Source: G965279335 sp965279285
Lineage (GTDB): Bacteria > Pseudomonadota > Gammaproteobacteria > DSM-16500
Direction: 5' to 3'
Assembly (NCBI GenBank): GCA_965279285.1
Contig: OZ257148.1
Location: forward strand, 496,001 to 560,000
Length of the DNA stretch: 64,000 nt
Below are positions 53,000 through 61,950 of this stretch, piece by piece. Every line of letters begins with the position of its first letter. Positions within the stretch are counted from its first letter, which is position 1. The notes beneath the pieces are model-generated. The model did no database searches. It was not told the DNA's origin and worked only from the letters and a program-made list of their open reading frames with translations. Position numbers and translations under genes: made by a program.

Positions 53000-53875
53000 T
53001 TATTGAACACAAAAACTTCCAACAGTTCCAGTCGGAGCATTAGGTGCTGCGCTAGGCGTTGTTCCCACTACTCCAGTTGGCGCTGCAGGATTGGTAGACA
53101 GTGGCGGATTAACTGCAGCAACCGATGTTTTTATTGATTGTCTTATTAACTCTGGAGAAGGTTTTACCTGCTCTATTTGAGGGATATCTTTTAGAAGATC
53201 AGAAGGCTTAGCCGTATACTCAGGACGCACAGCATTCACTTTCGCCAACTGATTCGTGCTTGAGATTTCAAACGGTTCTGTTTGATAAATCGCATATAAC
53301 CGTTCTTTTCCTAATACAAATGTCCCTTTCTCATTTTTAAAATCAGCTAAACCTTTAGGAACAGCAAAAGCAGAATGGCCTTTTAAATCAATATAACCCA
53401 CAATTTCCGTTCCTCGTACCCCAATAGTTGCAACAGGTGTTTGTACTTTATAGGAATCAGGTGCATCTTTTGAAATAAGCCCAGTAACAGTACGAAATCC
53501 ACCTTTTAAAACACTCACTACATACTTTTCTTGTTTTGCATCGCCCTTCACATAGCGATATTGATCAATTTTAAATTTAGTACTTTCATTCAGTGTAAAT
53601 AAGGTGCCATCAGAAAAAACTATTTGACCACTGCCGCCCGCCTCTGTCGATAAAATATCTTGCTCATGAACTAAATCACGGCGATGTAATTCTCGTGTTT
53701 TTTGATCGGTGGAAATAGCCTGTACCATCCCCTTTACCCAAACAACTTGTGCAGCAACTACTGGAGCAGAAGTAGAGGGGGCTGTTGCTTCTGCTGCAAA
53801 ACTGGATTCTGTTTGAAAAACTGCACTCATTAAAAATAAAGATAAAATAGTTAATCGACGAAAGAAAAGAGTCAT
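53000..53875 (-). CDS. FecR-domain periplasmic protein
   Basis: A 291-residue exported protein with signal peptide (~1-28) and a FecR domain (ILSTEAGGSGQIVFSDGTLF, TPVATIGVRGTEIVGYI), followed by a low-complexity Pro/Ala/Thr tail (ending GSFCVQ). Stand-alone FecR domains of this type occur next to TpsB and CHASE2 genes and are thought to bind the envelope; the role is not settled. The signal peptide cleavage is near SFA|AEA. Confidence 0.9.
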   Translation of the reverse strand: MTLFFRRLTILSLFLMSAVFQTESSFAAEATAPSTSAPVVAAQVVWVKGMVQAISTDQKTRELHRRDLVHEQDILSTEAGGSGQIVFSDGTLFTLNESTKFKIDQYRYVKGDAKQEKYVVSVLKGGFRTVTGLISKDAPDSYKVQTPVATIGVRGTEIVGYIDLKGHSAFAVPKGLADFKNEKGTFVLGKERLYAIYQTEPFEISSTNQLAKVNAVRPEYTAKPSDLLKDIPQIEQVKPSPELIRQSIKTSVAAVNPPLSTNPAAPTGVVGTTPSAAPNAPTGTVGSFCVQ

Positions 53876-54076
53876 GCCAATATCATCCTATAAGAAATAG
53901 ATTTTTAGTATAACGATATGCAAGCTTTCAAGTAACTATTTTTTCTGCTGAATATCGATTGAGAATTAAAATTAGTTTACAATTAACCCCCTTCTATGCT
54001 AAAAATCAACTCCGGCCCTGTGGATAATTAAGTGCTTTTTTCACAGTCGAAAATCCGGAAAACTGAGTACTTCCTT

Positions 54077-55138
54077 ATGGTCACCGCTCCTGCTCAACTG
54101 ATATTAGAAACTGGCGAAACATTTAATGGTCAGTCCTCTACCGATTTACAAGAAACACATTTTGGCGAAGTGGTATTTAATACAGGAATGGTCGGTTATG
54201 TTGAATCACTGACTGACCCCTCTTATGCCGGTCAAATCTTAGTATTTACTTATCCTCTCATTGGAAATTATGGTGTAGGCAATAAAACTGACTGGGAATC
54301 AAAAGAAGTCCATGTTAAAGGCGTGGTCATGTCTGAGTTAGCACCTTTTTACTCCAGCCATAGCGCAGAGTATTCTTTGTTGCAACTGTTAATTGATCAA
54401 AAAATCCCTTATCTTATTGAAGCCGACACCAGAGCCATCACCAAACGCTTAAGAACCCACGGCGTTATTCCTGGTGCAATCACCCCACTCAATAAAAAAC
54501 CAAAACAATTTGAATCATTTGCTGATATTGACTGGGTAAAACATGTTTCACTCAAAGAGCCTCTCTACTACGGCACAGGCGAAAAATTAATTATCGTTAT
54601 TGATTGTGGCATCAAAGAAAATATTATTCGTAGCTTGAAAGAATTTTCATTCCGAATCAAACAAGTTCCCTACGATTACGATTTTACTGAAGAACCCTTT
54701 GATGGAGTATTTATTTCCAATGGTCCCGGTGATCCCGTTCATTGCACTACAACAATTAATATCTTAAAAAAAGTCTTAACAAAGCAAAAACCGATTTTTG
54801 GAATTTGCTTAGGTACGCAATTAATGGCACTTGCAATTGGCGCATCGACTTATAAATTACCCTTTGGTCATCGCTCGCATAATCAACCTTGTTTACAAGT
54901 AGGAACTCAGCGTAGTTTTCTCACTTCACAAAATCATAGTTATGCAGTTGATGAAACTACTCTCCCAACAGGCTGGCAAGTTTCATTTCGAAATTTAAAT
55001 GACCAGAGTGTTGAAGGAATTGAGCATAAAATCTTACCTTTTTTCTCTGTTCAATTTCATCCAGAAGCAGCACCAGGCCCAATGGATACAACCTGGCTAT
55101 TCAAAAAATTTTACGATCTTGTAAATAATCACAAATAA
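54077..55138 (+). CDS. carA: Carbamoyl-phosphate synthase small (glutaminase) subunit, CAD-like
   Basis: Class I glutamine amidotransferase (353 residues) that feeds ammonia to CarB for carbamoyl phosphate. The catalytic triad is present: GICLGTQLMALAIGA (Cys) and FFSVQFHPEAAPGP (His, Glu). Several stretches match the eukaryotic CAD/URA2 protein more closely than gammaproteobacterial CarA: TDPSYAGQILVFTYPLIGNYG-type N-terminal segment, RSHNQPC, FLTSQNHSYAV, and FFSVQFHPE instead of the usual FSFQGHPE. The start at 54077 is taken from alignment to the family; an upstream ATG at 54032 would add 15 residues. It lies 10 bp before carB. Confidence 0.93.
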   Translation: MVTAPAQLILETGETFNGQSSTDLQETHFGEVVFNTGMVGYVESLTDPSYAGQILVFTYPLIGNYGVGNKTDWESKEVHVKGVVMSELAPFYSSHSAEYSLLQLLIDQKIPYLIEADTRAITKRLRTHGVIPGAITPLNKKPKQFESFADIDWVKHVSLKEPLYYGTGEKLIIVIDCGIKENIIRSLKEFSFRIKQVPYDYDFTEEPFDGVFISNGPGDPVHCTTTINILKKVLTKQKPIFGICLGTQLMALAIGASTYKLPFGHRSHNQPCLQVGTQRSFLTSQNHSYAVDETTLPTGWQVSFRNLNDQSVEGIEHKILPFFSVQFHPEAAPGPMDTTWLFKKFYDLVNNHK

Positions 55139-55148
55139 ATGGTGGCAC

Positions 55149-58100
55149 ATGTTTAAAGGTAAAAAAGTTTTAATCCTAGGTTCTGGCGGCCTGCGAATTG
55201 GTCAAGCAGGTGAGTTTGATTACTCAGGCTCTCAAGCAATTAAAGCTCTCAAAGAACAAGGTATTAAAACTGTTTTAATCAATCCCAATATTGCTACCGT
55301 ACAAACCGATGCGCAAATGGCAGACGAAGTTTATCTTGAGCCTTTAAACCTAAGCGCTGTCACACAAATTATTGAAAAAGAAAAACCTGAAGGTATTTTA
55401 TTAGGTTTTGGCGGACAAACGGCGCTCAATCTAGGATTGCTGCTTGAAGAAACAGGAACGCTGAAAAAAAATCACATCGAAATTCTAGGAACCAGTGCTC
55501 ACTCCATTCGAGAAACAGAAGATCGTGAATTATTCAAACAAAAATTACTCTCTATCGATGTGAAGTCTCCTCTAAGTTACAGTGCCATTAATGTCAAAGA
55601 AGCCTTAGCCGCAGCAGAAAAAATCGGCTACCCCATCATGATGCGCTCTGCATTTTCCTTGGGCGGATTAGGCTCAGGAAAAATTCAATCCGCAGATGAA
55701 CTCACTCGTCGCGCTCAAGAAGTTCTCGCTGTAGTACCACAAATATTAATTGAAGAATACTTACTCGGCTGGAAAGAGTTTGAATATGAAATTATTCGTG
55801 ATCGTGCAGGCAATGCACTCACTATTTGTAATATGGAAAATCTAGATCCTATGGGTATTCATACCGGCGAAAGTATCGTCGTTGCACCCGCTCAAACACT
55901 TAATAATCGAGAACACCAACACTTACGCAATATAGCGCTTCATGTAGCACAGCTTTTTAATATCATTGGCGAATGTAATATTCAATATGCGGTTAATCCT
56001 GAAAACGGTGATTATCGTGTCATTGAAGTCAATGCTCGTTTATCGCGCTCAAGTGCGCTCGCTTCCAAAGCAACGGGTTATCCTTTGGCTTTTGTTGCGG
56101 CAAAATTAGCTTTAGGTTTTTTATTGCACGAAATCACGAATGGAGTGACGCAAAAAACATGCGCCTTCTTCGAGCCAGCATTGGATTACGTCGTAGTAAA
56201 AATTCCACGCTGGGATACACAGAAATTAAAATCAGCCGATCGTACAATTGGTACTGAGATGAAAAGTGTCGGCGAAGTCATGAGTATCGGCCGCTCTTTT
56301 CCAGAAGCATTACAAAAAGCGGTGGGCATGCTGAATATCGGGGCCTCTTGCTTAAGTGATTATATCTATACTAATAAAAATCCAGCACAAGAAATTCAAT
56401 TTCCAACTGATCGCCGCCTTTTTGCATTATATGCTTTTTTTCTAGCGGGAAAAACCATTGATGAAGCCTATGCCCTCAGTAAAATTGATCGCTGGTTCTT
56501 ACATCATATTTGGAGTATTTCCCAAATTGAAAACACTCTAACTAAAGAATCTTTAACGCCAACATTGCTAAGTAAAGCAAAAAAATCTGGCTTTTCTGAT
56601 CGCGCGCTTAGTTTACTGACACAACAATCAGAACAAGCTATCCGAAAAATGCGTCTTGCAGAAAATATCATTCCCTATGTTAAACAAATTGATACCTTAG
56701 CGGGTGAGTTTGCGGCCCAAACAAATTATCTTTATATGACATATCATGCTTGTGAGCATGATATTTTACCCAGTGTAGAGCAACCTATTTTAGTGCTGGG
56801 CTCGGGGCCTTATACTATTGGTTCTTCAGTTGAGTTTGATTGGTGTGCAGTCAATACATTACGCACCTTAAGAAATATTAACCAAAAATCAATTTTAATT
56901 AATTCAAATCCTGAAACTGTTTCGACTGATTATGATGAGTCTGATCGACTCTATCTCGAACAACTTTCATTCGAACGTGTACAAGATATCGCGGATTTTG
57001 AAAATCCACATGGCATCATTGTTTCTGTTGGCGGACAAACAGCAAATAATTTAGCATTGCCACTCGCAACTGCTGGCTATCCATTGCTAGGCACGACTGC
57101 ACAATCCATTGATCAAGCAGAAGATAGACAAAAATTTTCTGCTTTGCTTAACGAGCTTGATATTGATCAACCACTTTGGACAACAGTAAGCAACTTAAGC
57201 AATGCAAAAGAATTTGCTCGTGAAGTCGGTTATCCTGTACTCATACGACCATCATACATACTCTCTGGCGCAGCAATGAATGTTGCCCACGATGATACCA
57301 CCTTAGAAGAATACTTAAAAAATGCGGCATTAATCTCATCAGAACATCCCGTCGTAATTTCAAAATTTATTTTGGATGCACGCGAATTAGAATTAGATGG
57401 TGTCGCTGATCATGGTGTTGTGATCATAGAAGCTATTGCAGAACATATTGAGAATGCAGGGATTCATTCAGGCGATGCCACCATAGTATTACCACCACAA
57501 CGCTTATATTTAGAGACTATTCGCCGCGTTAAAAAAATTACCCGTCAAATTGCACAAGCATTAAAAATAACCGGGCCATTCAACATTCAATTTATTGCAA
57601 AAAACAACAACATCAAAGTGATAGAATGTAACTTGCGTGCATCACGTTCATTTCCCTTTGTATCAAAAACTACAAATCACAATTTTATCGATATTGCGAC
57701 TAAAAGTATGCTAGGTCTTCTTAATCTTGGTGCTTACGAAACACTGGAATTAGATTATGTCGGCGTTAAGGTGCCACAGTTTTCTTATCATCGTTTAAAA
57801 GGCGCTGATCCCGTTGCTCACGTTGAAATGGCTTCCACGGGTGAAGTAGCCTGTTTAGGTGAAAATCTTTATGACGCTTATTGGCGAGCATGGCTATCTA
57901 CCGAACAGCAGGTAAATGGTAAACGTATCTTAGTTTCAATTGATGATGCGCATAAATTAAAATTTTTACCTTATTTAAAAGAGCTAGATGAGTTAGGTTG
58001 GGAAATTTATACTACCAGTGGCACACACTCGTTTCTTTCTAAACAAGGTGTAGCATCGTATTTTGTTTATAAAACAAGTGAAAAAGGTGAACCAAACATT

Positions 58101-58343
58101 CGAACTATTATCACCAATCGAAAAGTAGATATTGTGGTTAATATACCAAGTAATATTGCTTTAAAAGCACATTCAGATGGCTATGCTATTCGACGAATGG
58201 CGATAGATCATCATTTGCCTTTAATTACCAATGTGCAGATTGCACAAATTATTTTGCAATGCTTAATTGATTATAAAGATAAACAGTTACCAGTACGATC
58301 ATGGCGAGAAATCGTGAATAGCAAAGCTTTAGAAACCCAATAA
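55149..58343 (+). CDS. carB: Carbamoyl-phosphate synthase large subunit, CAD-like
   Basis: Makes carbamoyl phosphate from bicarbonate, ammonia and 2 ATP (1064 residues, full length, two ATP-grasp halves plus MGS-like end). Its signatures are those of eukaryotic CPS II and the related Bacteroidetes type, not of E. coli CarB: GSGGLRIGQAGEFDYSGSQA and NPNIATVQT near the start, GSSVEFDWCAV and NPETVSTDYDESDRLY in the second half, and RPSYILSGAAMNVA, EHPVVISKFI and CNLRASRSFPFVSKT. The C-terminal allosteric domain (SIDDAHKLKFLPYLKELDEL) is complete. Foreign or ancient origin is inferred from motif memory only. Confidence 0.95.
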   Translation: MFKGKKVLILGSGGLRIGQAGEFDYSGSQAIKALKEQGIKTVLINPNIATVQTDAQMADEVYLEPLNLSAVTQIIEKEKPEGILLGFGGQTALNLGLLLEETGTLKKNHIEILGTSAHSIRETEDRELFKQKLLSIDVKSPLSYSAINVKEALAAAEKIGYPIMMRSAFSLGGLGSGKIQSADELTRRAQEVLAVVPQILIEEYLLGWKEFEYEIIRDRAGNALTICNMENLDPMGIHTGESIVVAPAQTLNNREHQHLRNIALHVAQLFNIIGECNIQYAVNPENGDYRVIEVNARLSRSSALASKATGYPLAFVAAKLALGFLLHEITNGVTQKTCAFFEPALDYVVVKIPRWDTQKLKSADRTIGTEMKSVGEVMSIGRSFPEALQKAVGMLNIGASCLSDYIYTNKNPAQEIQFPTDRRLFALYAFFLAGKTIDEAYALSKIDRWFLHHIWSISQIENTLTKESLTPTLLSKAKKSGFSDRALSLLTQQSEQAIRKMRLAENIIPYVKQIDTLAGEFAAQTNYLYMTYHACEHDILPSVEQPILVLGSGPYTIGSSVEFDWCAVNTLRTLRNINQKSILINSNPETVSTDYDESDRLYLEQLSFERVQDIADFENPHGIIVSVGGQTANNLALPLATAGYPLLGTTAQSIDQAEDRQKFSALLNELDIDQPLWTTVSNLSNAKEFAREVGYPVLIRPSYILSGAAMNVAHDDTTLEEYLKNAALISSEHPVVISKFILDARELELDGVADHGVVIIEAIAEHIENAGIHSGDATIVLPPQRLYLETIRRVKKITRQIAQALKITGPFNIQFIAKNNNIKVIECNLRASRSFPFVSKTTNHNFIDIATKSMLGLLNLGAYETLELDYVGVKVPQFSYHRLKGADPVAHVEMASTGEVACLGENLYDAYWRAWLSTEQQVNGKRILVSIDDAHKLKFLPYLKELDELGWEIYTTSGTHSFLSKQGVASYFVYKTSEKGEPNIRTIITNRKVDIVVNIPSNIALKAHSDGYAIRRMAIDHHLPLITNVQIAQIILQCLIDYKDKQLPVRSWREIVNSKALETQ

Positions 58344-58420
58344 AAAGGTTACGATTTCCAAGCGCGTTGAGATTTTTGGAAATATAACTTCTTTTAATTG
58401 TTCAACTAATTTTTTCTTTT

Positions 58421-59635
58421 CTAGCAGCTAAACAAATTCCCTTGTAAGACGGTATAAATCGGCGCGCCAATTAAACGCAAACCTGAATAAGGCGACCAAG
58501 CACACTTGGTTTTCATCTGCTGGTCTTCAATTAATGTCTGCTTGTTTAGATCAACTAAAACAACATCGCTGGTTTCTGGTAAATGAAAAATCTCTTTAGC
58601 CCGCTTTGAAGTTAACTTCACTATTGCAGCCAAACTTAATTGTTGCTCATGATGCGCGTTTAATAATAGCTTCAAAGCAAGCTCGATGCCTGGCATACCG
58701 GATGGACAATCACCATAAGCCTGCGCTTTTTCCGCTATTGTATGCGGGGCATGATCTGTGCCTAATGTATCAATCACACCCTCATGTATTGCTTGAAATA
58801 AGGCTGCTTGATGTTCAATACTCCGCAATGGCGGATTAACCTGCGCTTTCCCTTTTAATGTTGCATAAGCACCATCATTAAGAAATAAATGATGTGGCGT
58901 TGTTTCTGCAAACACTGGTAATCCTGCTTGTTTCGCCTGTTTAATTAATTGAATCTCGGGTGCTGAGCTGACATGTAAAATATACAGCCGTGTTCCATAT
59001 TGCCGAACTAACGCAATGGCTTTTTCAACGGCAATGACTGCTGCATCAATATTACGAATTTTTGAATGCACAGTATAATCTTTTATTCCCGCATAGGTTT
59101 TTTTATTTTGATTCATCATGCATTCATCTTCTGCATGAACCGCAACCAACATATTCTGTTGAGCGGCTATTGCAAAAATAGCATGCAAACTTTCATCATC
59201 ATCAATCACCAAACCACCCGTACTGCAGCCCATAAAAACTTTAATTCCTACTACTTCTGAATGCACCTTAGGAATTTCATTAATATGCTGCTTATCAGCA
59301 CCAAAAAATAATTGATAGCGTAAAGGAATACCCACTTCTTTTAATTGCGCATCAATAATCACTTTTTTCTCCCGCAATAACTCTGCTGTTACTGTCGGCG
59401 GCAAAGTGTTGGGCATATCAAAAACAGTAGTATATCCTCCAGCAATTGCGGCTCTGGCTGCCGTCCGCCAATCTTCTTTATGTTCATAGCCTGGAGTACG
59501 AAAATGCACATGCGGATCAACCAAACCAGGAAGGAGAGTTAAGCCGCTGGCATCAATCGCTACTGTCTTAGGGCCAGGAATAGTCAACGTCTTAACTTGT
59601 CCATCGATTGTTTGAGCATTATTTATAGTTAACAT
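58421..59635 (-). CDS. pyrC: Dihydroorotase
   Basis: Cyclises carbamoyl aspartate to dihydroorotate. The 404-residue amidohydrolase has metal ligands in GLVDPHVHFRTPG (H-x-H), later His residues in HVSSAPEI and ETTPHHLFL, and the catalytic Asp in DTLGTDHAPHT. It belongs to the longer class I-like dihydroorotase/hydantoinase group, unlike the 348-residue E. coli PyrC. It starts 2 bp after pyrI, in the pyrB-pyrI-pyrC operon. Confidence 0.93.
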   Translation of the reverse strand: MLTINNAQTIDGQVKTLTIPGPKTVAIDASGLTLLPGLVDPHVHFRTPGYEHKEDWRTAARAAIAGGYTTVFDMPNTLPPTVTAELLREKKVIIDAQLKEVGIPLRYQLFFGADKQHINEIPKVHSEVVGIKVFMGCSTGGLVIDDDESLHAIFAIAAQQNMLVAVHAEDECMMNQNKKTYAGIKDYTVHSKIRNIDAAVIAVEKAIALVRQYGTRLYILHVSSAPEIQLIKQAKQAGLPVFAETTPHHLFLNDGAYATLKGKAQVNPPLRSIEHQAALFQAIHEGVIDTLGTDHAPHTIAEKAQAYGDCPSGMPGIELALKLLLNAHHEQQLSLAAIVKLTSKRAKEIFHLPETSDVVLVDLNKQTLIEDQQMKTKCAWSPYSGLRLIGAPIYTVLQGNLFSC

Positions 59636-59637
59636 AA

Positions 59638-60096
59638 TTAAATTTTCACCTTCACATGATCACGCTCAAATGTTTTTTCACAATAATGACAAGTTAAATC
59701 AACTCGTCGCCCTTGCTCAGTTATATTAAAAATACTTTCAATGTTTTTTTCTTGTGAAATACACATCGCATTTGGACAAATAAAAATATCTGTTACGCTT
59801 TCAGGAAAATGCGTCTTACATTTTTGTGTAACTGCAAAGTTTTTTACTATATTAATGGTCGCTTCCGGCGAAAAAATCATGACTTCATTTGCCTGCATTG
59901 TTGTTAACTCTAAGCCTTCTATTTTTATGAGATCTTTACGACCCAAGCTTTTGCTGGGAAGATTAATACCCAAAGTAATTTGATTGCCGTTTTCAATTAA
60001 TTTTAAAAAATGAATAATCCGCAGCGCATTACCCGGCTTAATATGATCAATCACCGTACCATTGTTAATGGCAGACACAGAAAGTGTGGTATTCAA
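59638..60096 (-). CDS. pyrI: Aspartate carbamoyltransferase regulatory subunit
   Basis: Regulatory chain (152 residues) of E. coli-type ATCase that binds nucleotide effectors and, through zinc, the PyrB catalytic chain. The nucleotide-binding part (GTVIDHIKPGNALRIIHFL) and the four zinc cysteines (FICPNAMCIS...LTCHYCEKTF) are present. The start overlaps the pyrB stop by 4 nt. Confidence 0.96.
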   Translation of the reverse strand: MNTTLSVSAINNGTVIDHIKPGNALRIIHFLKLIENGNQITLGINLPSKSLGRKDLIKIEGLELTTMQANEVMIFSPEATINIVKNFAVTQKCKTHFPESVTDIFICPNAMCISQEKNIESIFNITEQGRRVDLTCHYCEKTFERDHVKVKI

Positions 60097-61031
60097 GATA
60101 GTTTCTCCTGTGCAATAGATTCAGTTAACAATAATGTTAATAATGCTTGTCGAACAAAAACACCGTTCGCTGCTTGCTGAAAATAATAAGCATATTCTAG
60201 TTTATCAACAGTCATATCAATTTCATTAACTCGCGGTAGCGGATGTAAAATTTTTAAATTAGATTTAGCTTTTTTTAAGTGCGCAGGAGTTAATATATAA
60301 GCATCTTTAACTAATTGATATTCTGTTTTACTAAATCGCTCTTGTTGAATCCGCGTCATATATAAAATATCAACTTTAGAAATCACTTCATCCATTGTTT
60401 GATGAAATGAAAATCGAACTCCCCGTTTTTTTAGTCGATCACAAATCGACTCGGGTAAAACTAAACTCTCTGGTGATACGAGATAAAGCCGAATATTAAA
60501 CATTTCACACGCTTCGGTTAAAGAATGAATAGTCCGGCCATATTTTAAATCACCAACTAAAGCAATTGACAGGCCATCTAAACGCCCTTGAGATTCTTGC
60601 ATACTAAATAAATCAAGTAATGTTTGAGTAGGATGTTGATTTGAACCATCACCTGCATTAATAACAGGTTTGTTTGATACTTCTGCTGCTAGTCGCGCTG
60701 CGCCTTCACGTGAATGACGAATAACCAATGCATCTGCATAACTTGAAACTACTTGCACCGTATCCGCCAACGTTTCACCTTTTTGAATAGATAATGCTTC
60801 ATCACTCGAGAACCCAATCACTTGTCCACCCAATCTAAAAGTAGCTGATTCAAATGACAATCTTGTTCTAGTTGATGATTCAAAAAAACAATGAGCGATT
60901 ATTTTTCCCTGCAATGCATTATCGGTCGAAAAATTTTTGTAATAACTAGCTAATGCTAAAACTTGCTGTATCTGCTCTAAAGTCAACTCTTTGACTGAAA
61001 TTAGGTCAGACTGATACAATAAACTTTTCAT
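60093..61031 (-). CDS. pyrB: Aspartate carbamoyltransferase catalytic subunit
   Basis: Joins carbamoyl phosphate and aspartate. The 312-residue product has the carbamoyl-phosphate site FFESSTRTRLSFESA, the 80s-type loop SIQKGETLADT, DGSNQHPTQTLLDLF and the aspartate-site HPLPRVNEID. The start at 61031 (MKSLLYQSDLISVKEL) gives the family length. The miniature element at 61127-61278 separates it from the divergent pyrE; any attenuator would have to lie in the 95 bp upstream, and I see none. Confidence 0.96.
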   Translation of the reverse strand: MKSLLYQSDLISVKELTLEQIQQVLALASYYKNFSTDNALQGKIIAHCFFESSTRTRLSFESATFRLGGQVIGFSSDEALSIQKGETLADTVQVVSSYADALVIRHSREGAARLAAEVSNKPVINAGDGSNQHPTQTLLDLFSMQESQGRLDGLSIALVGDLKYGRTIHSLTEACEMFNIRLYLVSPESLVLPESICDRLKKRGVRFSFHQTMDEVISKVDILYMTRIQQERFSKTEYQLVKDAYILTPAHLKKAKSNLKILHPLPRVNEIDMTVDKLEYAYYFQQAANGVFVRQALLTLLLTESIAQEKLS

Positions 61032-61126
61032 GAAGATCCCTAAAATTAAAATAGCAGTAGGCGTCATACTACCTGGAAATGATTTCTTTTTCAAAAACCT
61101 TCGCGTTTCTGCAGAAAGCAACATTC

Positions 61127-61278
61127 GTAACTATTCAACAGCAAGGGAACGTGCAAGTGTAGCACTTAAAATACCGCTCCAAGCGAAACATCCCTGTTTT
61201 AGGCTTGCCATCCATGGCAAGCAAGTCGCTCTATTTTAAGTGCTACACTTGCACGTTCCCTTGCTGCTGAATAGTTCC
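61127..61278. mobile_element. Miniature inverted-repeat element, 8-bp target duplication
   Basis: Third copy of the 152-bp family. The direct repeat CAACATTC flanks it at 61119-61126 and 61279-61286. The arms pair with two mismatches in the outer 12 bp; the loop differs from that at 7205-7262 at one position (read on the other strand). It lies between the divergent pyrB and pyrE promoters. Confidence 0.92.
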
Positions 61279-61353
61279 CAACATTCTCATATTGCTCTCC
61301 AACATGATTACTATATAATTAACAAAAATAACCAACCATTGAGGTCACAAGCC

Positions 61354-61950
61354 ATGCAAAAAACTCAGCTTATCCACTCTCTTTTCCAAATAGGCGCAGT
61401 TAAGTTTGGTGAGTTTGTCTTAAAAAGCGGGAAAACTTCGAGTATTTATCTCGATCTTCGACAAATTGTTTCTCATCCACAAGTGCTTAAATTAGTTGCG
61501 ACAGTTCTTTGGGAACAAATTTCCTCTCAACAGTTTGATTTAATTTGCGGCGTACCTTACACAGCATTGCCTATCGCAACCTGTATCTCCATCCAACAAA
61601 ATATTCCCATGATTATGCGACGCAAAGAAAAAAAAGATTACGGCACCAAGCAGCAAATTGAAGGTTCTTTCCGCGCTGGTCAACGCTGCTTAATTATTGA
61701 AGATGTGATTACCAGCGGCGCTAGCATCCTAGAAACAGTCGATGATCTTACTGCTGCGGGCTTACAAATTCAGGATGCGGTTGTACTCGTTAATCGTGAA
61801 CAAGGCGGCAAAGAAAATTTGCAAAAAAAGCAAATTAATATTTCTGCGGCTCTTACATTAAAAGAAATTTTAACCGAGCTACACTCATCGACTTTACTAA
61901 AAGATGATGAAATTATTATTGTAAAAAAATTAATTAGCGAGCTTGCCTAA
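61354..61950 (+). CDS. pyrE: Orotate phosphoribosyltransferase, UMP-synthase type
   Basis: Converts orotate and PRPP to OMP (198 residues). The PRPP loop CLIIEDVITSGASILE is intact. Motifs follow the OPRT domain of eukaryotic UMP synthase: FGEFVLKSGKTSSIYLDLR, CGVPYTALPIAT, MRRKEKKDYGTKQQIEG and VVLVNREQGGKENL. The start at 61354 has a GAGG site. The TAA stop at 61948-61950 is followed without any gap, and in the same frame, by the pyrF ATG. Confidence 0.95.
   Translation: MQKTQLIHSLFQIGAVKFGEFVLKSGKTSSIYLDLRQIVSHPQVLKLVATVLWEQISSQQFDLICGVPYTALPIATCISIQQNIPMIMRRKEKKDYGTKQQIEGSFRAGQRCLIIEDVITSGASILETVDDLTAAGLQIQDAVVLVNREQGGKENLQKKQINISAALTLKEILTELHSSTLLKDDEIIIVKKLISELA

Noticed and set aside
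60093..61354. PyrR- or UTP-type attenuator before pyrB or pyrE
   Set aside because: The strong hairpin there is the mobile element with target duplications, without a leader peptide or U-run arrangement.
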